DNA of 32,260 nucleotides from JAEZFI01 sp044508215 (GTDB lineage: Bacteria; Actinomycetota; Acidimicrobiia; Acidimicrobiales; Microtrichaceae), in NCBI GenBank assembly GCA_044508215.1, contig JBIQID010000018.1, forward strand, positions 1 to 32,260, read 5' to 3'. Below the pieces are notes generated by a model. It saw only the letters and a list, made by a program, of their open reading frames with translations, was not told where the DNA came from and ran no database searches. Shown here in pieces: positions 7,063-14,405 of the stretch. A program made the translations under genes and the position numbers. Numbering within the stretch: the stretch's first letter is position 1; the number at the start of each line of letters is the position of its first letter.

Positions 7063-8120
7063 GCTCCTGTCGGGTCCGGTTCGCAGCGGGTGCGCTCGCA
7101 GCGGTGATCGCTGTGGCGGTCGCCGGCTGCGGCGACCCCTCGTCCAGCCCGTCCGCTGCTCGCGACGACGTGACCTGCGCGGGTCCCGTCACCGCCGACA
7201 CCCAGGGGTGGCCGGCGCCGGTCGAGCCCGCTCCCGAACCGCAGCTGCCCGTCACGCTCACCGACTTCAGCGGCACCGAGGTGACGGTGGAGGAGGCCGA
7301 CCGGATCCTGGCGCTCGACGTCTACGGCACGCTCGCCACCACGGTCCACGCCCTCGGGCTGGGTGACCGCCTGGTGGGTCGCGACGTGTCCACCGGGATC
7401 CCCGAGCTGGCGTCGCTGCCGGTCGTGACCCACAACGGGCACGAGCTGAACGCCGAGGCGATCCTCGACCTCGACCCCGACGTGGTCCTCACCGACTACA
7501 GCATCGGGCCGCTCGAGGTGCAGCTGCAGCTGCGCGAGGCGGGTGTGCCGGTCGTGATCCTCGACGGCACCCGGGGGCGCGACGTGATCGCTCCGCAGAT
7601 CCGAGCGGTCGCCGAAGCGCTCGGCGTCGAAGGCGCCGGCGAGGAGCTCGCCGAGACGGTCGAGGCCGACATCGCCGAGGCCGAGGCGGAGGTCGCCGAG
7701 CTCGCTCCGGACGACGCCGAGGAGCGGATCCGGATGGTGTTCCTCTACATGCGCGGTCAGGCCGGCGTCTTCTACTGGTTCGGTGAGGGGTCGGGCGCCG
7801 ACGACCTGATCGACGCGCTCGGGGGGATCGATGTGGCCGACGAGGTCGACGTCGCCGGGGCCCGACCGATCAACGCCGAAGGCCTGGCGCTCGCTGCTCC
7901 CGACATGTTCCTGATGATGAGCGACGGCCTCGAGTCGGTGGGGGGCGTGGAGGGTCTGCTCGAGGTGCCGGGCGTCGCCGAGACGCCGGCCGGCGACGGT
8001 CGCTGCGTCGTCGACATGGCCGACTCCCAGATCCTCGGCTACGGACCGCTGTACCCGTCGACGCTCCGAGCACTGGCCCGTGCCGTGTACGGCGACGGCG
8101 GAACGGGGCGTGCGAGTTGA
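7059..8120 (+). CDS. hmuT: Heme ABC transporter substrate-binding lipoprotein HmuT
   Basis: A 353-residue lipoprotein with a signal peptide ending in the lipobox VAGC (Cys24), tethered outside the membrane. After a Pro/Glu-rich linker comes a class III periplasmic-binding-protein fold: LTDFSGTEVTVEEADRILALDVYGTLATTVHALGLGDRLVGRD at about 65-110, NAEAILDLDPDVVLTD, the helical spacer rich in AEAEVAEL, and a second lobe ending SQILGYGPLYPSTLRALARAVYG. This is the layout of HmuT/BhuT/ShuT heme-binding proteins. It should hand heme to HmuU. The ATG overlaps the heme oxygenase stop and its stop overlaps the HmuU start, so all are translationally coupled. The heme ligands could not be assigned by eye. 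Confidence 0.9.
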   Translation: MSSCRVRFAAGALAAVIAVAVAGCGDPSSSPSAARDDVTCAGPVTADTQGWPAPVEPAPEPQLPVTLTDFSGTEVTVEEADRILALDVYGTLATTVHALGLGDRLVGRDVSTGIPELASLPVVTHNGHELNAEAILDLDPDVVLTDYSIGPLEVQLQLREAGVPVVILDGTRGRDVIAPQIRAVAEALGVEGAGEELAETVEADIAEAEAEVAELAPDDAEERIRMVFLYMRGQAGVFYWFGEGSGADDLIDALGGIDVADEVDVAGARPINAEGLALAAPDMFLMMSDGLESVGGVEGLLEVPGVAETPAGDGRCVVDMADSQILGYGPLYPSTLRALARAVYGDGGTGRAS

Positions 8121-9232
8121 GCACCCGGGTCGCCGCCCCGCCCCGCGTCGCCGGCCGCATCGACCCCGCGCCCGTGGACCCGGCTCCCGCTCGACGGCGC
8201 AGCACTCGTGCCGCGGCGCTGCTGGTGGGCCTCGGCATCGCGGTCCTCGTCGTCGGCGTCATCGCCGCCGGGATGGGGCAGCTGGGCGTCCCGCCCTCGG
8301 AGGTGCTCGGATCGATCCTGCACCGGCTGGGCCTCGACCTCGGTCCCATGCCGTCGCACCCCCGCGGTGACGCAGCCCTCTGGAACGTGCGCTTCCCGCG
8401 TGTCGTGATGGCCGTCCTCGTCGGGGCCGCGCTCGGCGGGGCGGGCGCAGTGCTGCAGGCGGTGTTCGGCAACCCCCTCGCCGAGCCGAGCGTCATCGGC
8501 GTCTCCGGCGGCGCGGCGGTGGGGGCCTGCACCGTGATCGTGTTCCAGTGGTCGTTCCTCGGCACGTTCACCACACCCGCCGTGGCGTTCGTGGGAGGGC
8601 TTGCCACCACCCTCCTCGTCTATGCGATGTCCCGCTCCGGCGGTCGCACCGAGGTGGTCACGCTCGTCCTCATGGGGATCGCCGTGAACGCGGTGACCGG
8701 GGCCTTGATCGCGCTGTTGGTGTTCGTCGGCGACACGCAGGCGAGGGAGCAGATCGTGTTCTGGCAGCTGGGCAGCCTCAACGGCACCCGCTGGGAGTCG
8801 GTCCGCGTGGTCGCCCCGTTCGTCGTGCTCGGGATCGGGGCCTGCATGTTCCTCGCCCGCCGGCTCGACCTGCTGTCCCTGGGCGAGCGATCCGCCCGCC
8901 ACCTCGGTGTCGACGTCGAGCGGCTGCGCCTCGCCGCCATCGTGGTGGTGGCGCTGCTCGTCGCCTCCGGGGTGGCGTTCGCCGGGGTCATCGGCTTCGT
9001 CGGCCTGGTGGTGCCGCACCTCGTGCGCATGCTGATCGGCCCGGCGCACCGCTGGCTGGTCCCCGCGAGCGTCCTCGGTGGCGCGCTCGTGCTGCTCGCC
9101 GCCGACCTCGTGGCGCGCACCGCGGTGGACTACGCCGACCTCCCCATCGGGATGCTCACCGCCCTCGTCGGCGGACCGTTCTTCTTCTGGCTGCTGCGTC
9201 GCACCCGCGCCACCTCCGGAGGATGGGCGTGA
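8117..9232 (+). CDS. hmuU: Heme ABC transporter permease HmuU (FecCD family)
   Basis: A 371-residue integral membrane protein of the FecCD/BtuC family, the permease half of a heme importer. It has an Ala/Pro/Arg-rich cytoplasmic N-terminus and about nine or ten hydrophobic segments. Family motifs are WNVRFPRVVMAVLVGAALGGAGAVLQAVFGNPLAEPSVIGVSGGAAVGA at about 90-140, QLGSLNG, and GVIGFVGLVVPHLVRMLIGPAHRWLVPAS near 290-320. The start is a TTG at 8117 that overlaps the HmuT stop (TTGA); a GTG at 8174 would remove 19 residues of the low-complexity tail and cannot be excluded. It pairs with HmuV, whose start overlaps its stop. Confidence 0.92.
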   Translation: MSTRVAAPPRVAGRIDPAPVDPAPARRRSTRAAALLVGLGIAVLVVGVIAAGMGQLGVPPSEVLGSILHRLGLDLGPMPSHPRGDAALWNVRFPRVVMAVLVGAALGGAGAVLQAVFGNPLAEPSVIGVSGGAAVGACTVIVFQWSFLGTFTTPAVAFVGGLATTLLVYAMSRSGGRTEVVTLVLMGIAVNAVTGALIALLVFVGDTQAREQIVFWQLGSLNGTRWESVRVVAPFVVLGIGACMFLARRLDLLSLGERSARHLGVDVERLRLAAIVVVALLVASGVAFAGVIGFVGLVVPHLVRMLIGPAHRWLVPASVLGGALVLLAADLVARTAVDYADLPIGMLTALVGGPFFFWLLRRTRATSGGWA

Positions 9233-10041
9233 CCCGCACCGCGCTGCGTCCCGCTCCGCTGGCCATCGGCGACTGCGCCGTGGAGGCACGCCAGGTGTCG
9301 CTGTCCTTCGGTCGCCAGCCGGTGCTCCGCGCGGTGGACCTCGCGCTCCACGCCGGAGAGGTCGTGGCGCTCGTCGGCCCCAACGGCGCCGGGAAGTCCA
9401 CGCTGCTGTCGGTGCTCGCCGGCGACGTCCGCCCGGACCACGGCGAGGTGCACCTCGCAGGTCGCCCGCTCACCCGATGGGCCACGTCCGAGCTGGCCGT
9501 CCGCCGAGCGGTCCTGCTCCAGCACGCCGAGATGTCCTTCCCCTTCACGGTCGAGGAGGTCGTCCGGATGGGCCGCACCCCGTGGGCCGGCTCGCCGGAG
9601 GAGGACGCCGACGACCTCGTGGTGCACGACGCCATGCGGCAGACCGACGTCGCCCACCTCGCCGACAGGGTGTTCACCTCGCTCTCCGGTGGCGAGCGGG
9701 CCCGAGCCGCGCTGGCGAGGGTGCTCGCCCAGCAGGCGGGCGTGCTGCTCCTCGACGAGCCGACCGCCGCGCTCGACGTGCGGCACCAGGAGCAGGTGCT
9801 CGGGATCGCTCGCGACCGGGCCGGCCACGGCGACGCGGTGGCGGTCGTGATGCACGACCTCGGTGTCGCTGCGGCCCATGCCGACCGGGTCGTGATCCTC
9901 GCCCGGGGAGCCGTCGTCGCCGACGGGCGCCCCGCCGCCGTGATGACCTCGGAGGTCCTCTCCGAGGTCTACGAGTGCCCCATCGAGACCATCGAGCACC
10001 CCCGCACCGGGGCGCTGCTGGTGCTCCCCCACCGAGGATGA
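9229..10041 (+). CDS. hmuV: Heme ABC transporter ATPase HmuV
   Basis: A 270-residue ATP-binding subunit that powers heme import. Motifs in order: Walker A GPNGAGKST (50-58), Q-loop Gln98, FPFTVEEVVRMGRTPW typical of FecE/HmuV proteins, signature LSGGERARAALARVLAQ (152 on), Walker B VLLLDEP (Asp176, Glu177) and H-loop His209. The GTG at 9229 is preferred over the ATG at 9223 because GGAGGA (9218-9223) sits 5 nt before it and it forms a GTGA overlap with the HmuU stop, as at the other junctions of this operon. It is the last gene of the tightly overlapped block; the next gene has its own promoter. Confidence 0.93.
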   Translation: MTRTALRPAPLAIGDCAVEARQVSLSFGRQPVLRAVDLALHAGEVVALVGPNGAGKSTLLSVLAGDVRPDHGEVHLAGRPLTRWATSELAVRRAVLLQHAEMSFPFTVEEVVRMGRTPWAGSPEEDADDLVVHDAMRQTDVAHLADRVFTSLSGGERARAALARVLAQQAGVLLLDEPTAALDVRHQEQVLGIARDRAGHGDAVAVVMHDLGVAAAHADRVVILARGAVVADGRPAAVMTSEVLSEVYECPIETIEHPRTGALLVLPHRG

Positions 10042-10051
10042 GAGGTTTTCC

Positions 10052-10086
10052 TTGTGCTGATCGTTAGGACTCCCTACCATCGCACC
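10052..10086 (+). promoter_or_regulatory. Promoter of the surface-protein block, leaderless
   Basis: TTGTGC (10052-10057) and TACCAT (10075-10080) are 17 nt apart, and TACCAT lies 6 nt before the GTG at 10087, so the transcript should begin at the start codon. Between the boxes lies TAGG-ACTC-CCTA (10062-10073 region), a small dyad that recalls the ends of an iron box but with the wrong spacing. The dyad may be an operator; the promoter itself is well formed. Confidence 0.6.
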
Positions 10087-11199
10087 GTGCTCTCCCATCC
10101 CTGCAGGAAGGCGCTCGCGGCGATCGCCATCGCGTCGGTCGCCGGAGCCGGCGTCGGCATCGGCGCCGGAGGCCCCGCTGCTGCAGCCGCTCCCGCGGCA
10201 CCGGCCGGCGCCCAGGCCACCTGCGGCAGCGCCGCGCCCACCGCACCGGCGCTGACCGCCTCGCCGAACGTGCTCCCTGCCAACGCGACCTCCACCGTGA
10301 CCGTGCGGGGCAGCAGGTTCATGGTCCCGCCCCACCCGGCCGGCGCCGACGTCTTCGGCGGCGTCTACGTGTTCTTCGGCTGGGTCGCTCCGGGCGGCCA
10401 GTGGGGCCCGGGCTGGCGCGGGCGGGTCCCGTCCAACCCGTACGCAGGCCTCTTCGGCGCCACCTACGCCTACCCGGGCGAGGACGCCGGCGCCGAGACC
10501 CGCGACGACGGGAGCGGCACGGTGCGCCTCGTCTCGTTCACGGCAGGCGGCCTGTCGGGATCCGAGACGGCGTACCACATGGACTGCGACGGCAACTGGC
10601 AGACCACGGTGACCGTCCGGGGCGCGACCTTCCAGTGGCGCGACCACCTCACCGGCGCCTCGTCCACCGTCGACTGCCGCGTCGTGCAGTGCGGCGTGCT
10701 CACGATCGGCGCCCACGGCAAGGCCTCCCAGACGAACGAGGTGTTCACCCCCATCACGTTCACCTCCCCGCCGGCCGGCTCGGGGGGAGGTCCCGCACCG
10801 GTGCCGGGTGGTGGTCAGACGCCCGCGCCCAGCGGTGGCGGCACCCCCGGTCCCAGCCAACCCGCCTCGGGCGGGGGATCCCGCCCCAGCAACCCGTCTC
10901 GCGGCACCCCCACCACGCAGAAGCCGTCGAGCTCCGCCGCCACCACCACCACGATCGCCGCCGCGGACACCAGCACCACGACCTCGGTGATCGACGGCTC
11001 CACGACCACGACCGCTCCCACCACCACCGCACGTCCACGGCGCGAGCGCGGCGACGAAGCCGCCGCGCCGGCCGTGATCGACGACGACGACGGCGGCTCG
11101 ACCGGCCTGGTGCTCGGCGGGATGGCCGGAGCGGCGGCAGCGGCAGCGCTCGCCGGCGGCTTCGTCTGGCGGCGGCGCCGGGCCACGGGAACGGCATGA
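10087..11199 (+). CDS. Exported Ig/neocarzinostatin-like protein with C-terminal membrane anchor
   Basis: A 370-residue exported protein of no named family. The leaderless GTG at 10087 gives a signal peptide of about 43 residues rich in Ala/Gly. The ectodomain (about 45-235) starts with LTASPNVLPANATSTVTVRGSRF and ends with a Cys-pair block, TVDCRVVQCGVLTIGAHG, then FTPITF. That ending resembles the C-terminal strands of neocarzinostatin-type Ig folds. A Gly/Pro/Ser and Thr linker (about 235-315) follows, then an acidic patch DDDD, a hydrophobic helix near 335-355 and RRRR. Unlike its neighbours, it lacks an LAxTG motif, so it is probably membrane-anchored. Its place between HmuTUV and two HtaA proteins suggests a role in heme capture, which is inferred from context only. 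Confidence 0.7.
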   Translation: MLSHPCRKALAAIAIASVAGAGVGIGAGGPAAAAAPAAPAGAQATCGSAAPTAPALTASPNVLPANATSTVTVRGSRFMVPPHPAGADVFGGVYVFFGWVAPGGQWGPGWRGRVPSNPYAGLFGATYAYPGEDAGAETRDDGSGTVRLVSFTAGGLSGSETAYHMDCDGNWQTTVTVRGATFQWRDHLTGASSTVDCRVVQCGVLTIGAHGKASQTNEVFTPITFTSPPAGSGGGPAPVPGGGQTPAPSGGGTPGPSQPASGGGSRPSNPSRGTPTTQKPSSSAATTTTIAAADTSTTTSVIDGSTTTTAPTTTARPRRERGDEAAAPAVIDDDDGGSTGLVLGGMAGAAAAAALAGGFVWRRRRATGTA

Positions 11200-11218
11200 C
11201 ACACAGGGAGATGGTGCG

Positions 11219-12454
11219 ATGAAGCGAGGTGCGACCAAGGCCGCGGTGCTCCGCGGGCTGGCGGCGGGGCTCCTGTGCACGGGCGCTGCGGCGTTCGGCG
11301 CCGGCCAGTTCGCCGGCGTGGCGGGCGCAGAACCACGGCCGATCGACGACGCGACCTTGGAGTGGGCGCTCAACGACGAGGCGAACGCCGGCACGTTCAA
11401 CGGCGACTGCAACTACATGAGCGCCGGCCGGTCCGACGGCAGCGCCGCCACCTGGGCGGCCACCGACCGCGGGGCGACGGTCCTGAAGCTGACCGCCGGC
11501 GGCACCCACGAGCCCGTCGCCGACCACGCCACGCGCTGCCTCGACGCAGCCGGCGTCCAGGTCACCGCGTTCCGGGGGCACCTCGGCCAGCTGATGCGCT
11601 TCTCGAACGGCACCGGCACCGTCGACCCCGAGACGGGCACCGCCACCATCTCGTGGAGCGGCGCCGTGACCGTCAACTACTACGGCGGCCTCGTGCCGTT
11701 CTGGATCGAGGACCCGCGCCTCGAGGTCGACTCCGACGGCACCGGCGAGATCACCGCCCGCCTCGGCGGCTTCGCGAGCAGCATCGATGATCCGACCGTG
11801 CGGACCCCCATCGACCCGGTCGAGGACGTCGTCATCGCCCGACTCACCGGCATCGACCTCGGCTCGTCCGCCTTCACCACCTCACCCCTCTACGAGGGCG
11901 TGACCTACGAGGGCGATCCCCCGCAGCTGCGGGTGCTCGACGGCTGGGGCTCATGGCCCGCTCCGCTCGTCGACTTCCACGTCGGCACCGGGCTCGCCAG
12001 CTACTGGTACAGCACCGGAGGGGCAGCGGATGCGAAGAAGGCCCCGTCCCCGGTGACCGTCCGATGGGCCGGTGCGACCGCTCCCACCACCACGACGACC
12101 ACCACCACGCCGACCCCCACGACCACGACCACGTCGGTCCCCGGTGCCACGACCACCACGGTCGCACCCTCCCCGTCGTCGACCACGACGACCACGGCGG
12201 CGCCCGCCGCCCCCACGACGACCACCCAGCTGGGCGCGCCAGACCTCACCGGTGACCCGACGGCCGGCGGGCCGAGCGGCGTGCTCGGCGCGAACCTGTC
12301 GACGCCCTCCTCCCGCAGCGCCTCCGGCGGCGCCGGGCTGGCCATGACGGGCGGCTCGCACCGTGGCGTCAGCGCCCTCGGGGCGGTCCTCCTGCTCGGC
12401 GGCGCGGTGGCCCTCGGCCTCTCGCGCCAGCAGACCCGGGCCCGCATCCGCTGA
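11219..12454 (+). CDS. Wall-anchored HtaA-domain heme-binding protein (LAMTG)
   Basis: A 411-residue surface protein with a signal peptide (cleavage after about residue 37, AGVAGA) and one HtaA domain at about 40-285. Domain marks are LEWALNDEANAG, NYMSAG with Tyr66, the strand block VTVNYYGGLVPFWIEDPRLEVDSDGTGEITARLGG, and the closing WGSWPAPLVDFHVGTGLASYWYSTGGAADAKK. HtaA domains bind heme at the surface of corynebacteria. A Thr/Pro linker (about 287-345) should span the wall. The C-terminus is LAMTG (374-378), a hydrophobic helix and RARIR, a class E sortase-type signal. Gly/Ala-rich GC coding is like its neighbours. It follows the Ig-like gene by 19 nt and is probably co-transcribed with it. 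Confidence 0.85.
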   Translation: MKRGATKAAVLRGLAAGLLCTGAAAFGAGQFAGVAGAEPRPIDDATLEWALNDEANAGTFNGDCNYMSAGRSDGSAATWAATDRGATVLKLTAGGTHEPVADHATRCLDAAGVQVTAFRGHLGQLMRFSNGTGTVDPETGTATISWSGAVTVNYYGGLVPFWIEDPRLEVDSDGTGEITARLGGFASSIDDPTVRTPIDPVEDVVIARLTGIDLGSSAFTTSPLYEGVTYEGDPPQLRVLDGWGSWPAPLVDFHVGTGLASYWYSTGGAADAKKAPSPVTVRWAGATAPTTTTTTTTPTPTTTTTSVPGATTTTVAPSPSSTTTTTAAPAAPTTTTQLGAPDLTGDPTAGGPSGVLGANLSTPSSRSASGGAGLAMTGGSHRGVSALGAVLLLGGAVALGLSRQQTRARIR

Positions 12455-12523
12455 CCGATCCCACCCACCCGACGAGCGCGAGCCCATCGGGCAACCCCCC
12501 AAACACGTCCGAGGAGGACACGC

Positions 12524-13441
12524 ATGAACAGACCCCGATCCACCCGGCGCGCCTTCGGCTCGCTCGCGATCTCCGTGGCGGCCCTCGCCGTGGCGGCCTG
12601 CAACACCCCGCCTGCGGGCGGCGGCGGCCCGACGACCACCGTGCCCTCCACGGTCGAGTCCGTCAGCAACGCGTCCCTCGAGTGGACGATCAGCCGCGAG
12701 GCCGACAACGGGGCGTTCGCGCCCGGGCAGGTCAACTACTGGTCGGCCGGCATCTCGGACAGCACCGAGGCGACCTACGACGCGACGAACGGCGACGTCA
12801 CCGTCCTGAAGAAGAACGCTTCGGGCACCTACGTGCCGATCGGGAGCGAGTCGTCGGTCAGCTGGGCCAACCGGAACCGCGACGGTGCCGGCAACGTGGT
12901 GTCGGCGGTGAACCCCTTCTACCTGGGCCAGAAGGTCCGCTACACCGGCGGCGACGGCACGATCGACACTGCGACCGGCGCCGGCACGATCCAGTGGACG
13001 GGCACCTTCACGGTCAACTTCTACGGCCAATACGTGCCCTTCTGGATCAGTGACCCGACGCTCACGATCGATGCCGACGGCACCGGTCAGCTGACCGCCA
13101 CCCTCGGCGGCATCGCCAAGGACATGGCCGACCCGGAGGCGCCCGGCACGCCGCTGCCCAGCACCGTCGTGACGCTGGCGGAGCTCCCGAACGTGTACGC
13201 GAACGGCTCGACGAGCAGCGGCTTCACCGCCGCCACGTCGTACCTCGGCACCTCGGTGACGGTCGCCGACGCTCCGCAGCTGCCGAGGACCAGCGCCAAC
13301 GAGGCCTACTGGGGCTCGTGGCCGCAGTCGTTCGTGGACTTCCAGCTGGCCACCAACCTGGGCTCGTACTGGTACACGAGCGGAAGCTCGGCCGACACGA
13401 AGAAGCCGCAGGAGCCGATCACCGTCTCGTTCGGCCTCTGA
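12524..13441 (+). CDS. HtaA-domain lipoprotein
   Basis: A 305-residue lipoprotein with an RR-containing signal and lipobox VAAC (Cys26), held on the outer face of the membrane. After a short Gly/Thr linker there is one HtaA domain (about 48-305) that parallels that of the preceding gene: LEWTISREADNGAF, NYWSAGISDS with Tyr72, TFTVNFYGQYVPFWISDPTL, and WGSWPQSFVDFQLATNLGSYWYTSGSSADTKK. It has no histidine anywhere, so any heme ligand must be another residue. GAGGAGG lies upstream of the ATG. A paralogous pair with one wall-anchored and one membrane-anchored member suggests a relay of heme from the wall to the membrane and on to HmuT, as proposed for corynebacterial HtaA/HtaB. Confidence 0.85.
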   Translation: MNRPRSTRRAFGSLAISVAALAVAACNTPPAGGGGPTTTVPSTVESVSNASLEWTISREADNGAFAPGQVNYWSAGISDSTEATYDATNGDVTVLKKNASGTYVPIGSESSVSWANRNRDGAGNVVSAVNPFYLGQKVRYTGGDGTIDTATGAGTIQWTGTFTVNFYGQYVPFWISDPTLTIDADGTGQLTATLGGIAKDMADPEAPGTPLPSTVVTLAELPNVYANGSTSSGFTAATSYLGTSVTVADAPQLPRTSANEAYWGSWPQSFVDFQLATNLGSYWYTSGSSADTKKPQEPITVSFGL

Positions 13442-13458
13442 TCACCCGGACGAACTGA

Positions 13459-13493
13459 AGACGTCCCCCGGCGCCCTGCGTCGGGGGACGTCT
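13459..13493 (+). terminator. Hairpin terminator ending the heme island
   Basis: A perfect 12-bp stem, AGACGTCCCCCG with its complement (13459-13470 and 13482-13493), closes an 11-nt loop 18 nt after the HtaA lipoprotein stop. There is no T-run, as is common in very GC-rich actinobacteria. Confidence 0.75.
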
Positions 13494-13542
13494 CGCGTCC
13501 GGCCGCTGGTCTGCACCGCGCCATGGCGGGCAGGTCGTCGGG

Positions 13543-14385
13543 GTGAGAGCAGAGCAGTTGACCGATCCCGTCGCCCACCACGGGGAGGGCCCGGTGTGGT
13601 CCGAACGGTGGGGCGGGCTCCGTTGGGTAGACATGCTCGCCGGCGACGTCCTGGCGCTGCGGGCCGACGGCACGATCGAACGGCGCGACGTGGGGACGAT
13701 CGCTGCGGCGGTGCGCCCACGGAGCCGCGGGGGCGCCGTCATCGGCGTCGAGCGCGGGTTCGCCCTCGAGGAGCCCGACGGTTCCCTGACGAGGCTCGAC
13801 GAGCTCTGGTCCGACCCCGGCCTCAGGATGAACGAAGGCGGGTGCGATCCCGACGGCCGGTTCTACTGCGGGTCGATGGCCTACGACCGGACCCCGGGCG
13901 CGGCCTCGGTCCACCGCCTCGACCCCGACGGCTCGACGACTGTGGTGATCGAAGGGGTGACGATCTCGAACGGGATCGACTGGAGCCCCGGCGGCACCCT
14001 CGCCTACTACGTCGACACCGACACCGAACGCATCGACGTCTTCGACTACGACAGCGAGTCGGGCCTCACCGGACGCCGAACGTTCGTGGCGCTCGAGGAG
14101 GGACGGCCCGACGGTCTCGTGGTCGACTCCGAGTGCGGAGTGTGGGTCGCGGCCAACCGCACCGGCACCGTCCACCACTACACGTCCAGCGGTGTGCTCG
14201 ACGAGGTCGTGGAGGTGCCGCCCCGTCAGGTGACGGCGTGCACCCTCGGTGGGGAGCGCCTGGACCAGCTGTTCATCACCACATCCCGCGAGGGCCTCAC
14301 CGCGGGCGAGGACCTCCTCGCCGGCTCGGTGTTCGTGGCCGACGTGGGTGTCCCTGGTCTGCCCGTGCGCGAGTTCGCGGGCTGA
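13543..14385 (+). CDS. SMP-30/gluconolactonase family hydrolase
   Basis: A 280-residue six-bladed beta-propeller enzyme of the SMP-30/gluconolaconase/LRE family, which opens sugar lactones using one divalent metal. The four expected metal ligands are visible: Glu15 in HGEGPVW, Asn97 in GLRMNEGGCDPDG, Asn143 in ISNGIDWSP and Asp190 in GRPDGLVVD. The length is normal. The GTG at 13543 puts Glu15 at the family position. The gene stands alone between the hairpin closing the heme island and a convergent P450 gene. Related proteins hydrolyse various lactones, so the substrate is not assigned. Confidence 0.88.
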   Translation: MRAEQLTDPVAHHGEGPVWSERWGGLRWVDMLAGDVLALRADGTIERRDVGTIAAAVRPRSRGGAVIGVERGFALEEPDGSLTRLDELWSDPGLRMNEGGCDPDGRFYCGSMAYDRTPGAASVHRLDPDGSTTVVIEGVTISNGIDWSPGGTLAYYVDTDTERIDVFDYDSESGLTGRRTFVALEEGRPDGLVVDSECGVWVAANRTGTVHHYTSSGVLDEVVEVPPRQVTACTLGGERLDQLFITTSREGLTAGEDLLAGSVFVADVGVPGLPVREFAG

Positions 14386-14386
14386 T

Positions 14387-14405
14387 CTGACCCCCGCTGG
14401 GTCAG
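14387..14405. terminator. Bidirectional hairpin between convergent genes
   Basis: CTGACCC-CCGCT-GGGTCAG is a perfect 7-bp stem. It starts 1 nt after the SMP-30 stop codon, and its right arm contains the P450 stop codon (14402-14404 on the minus strand), so it can end both transcripts. Confidence 0.55.

Noticed and set aside
9130..11412. 760-codon open frame on the minus strand across hmuV and the Ig-like gene
   Set aside because: It spans several confident plus-strand genes and its product is low-complexity Gly/Arg/His with no motif.
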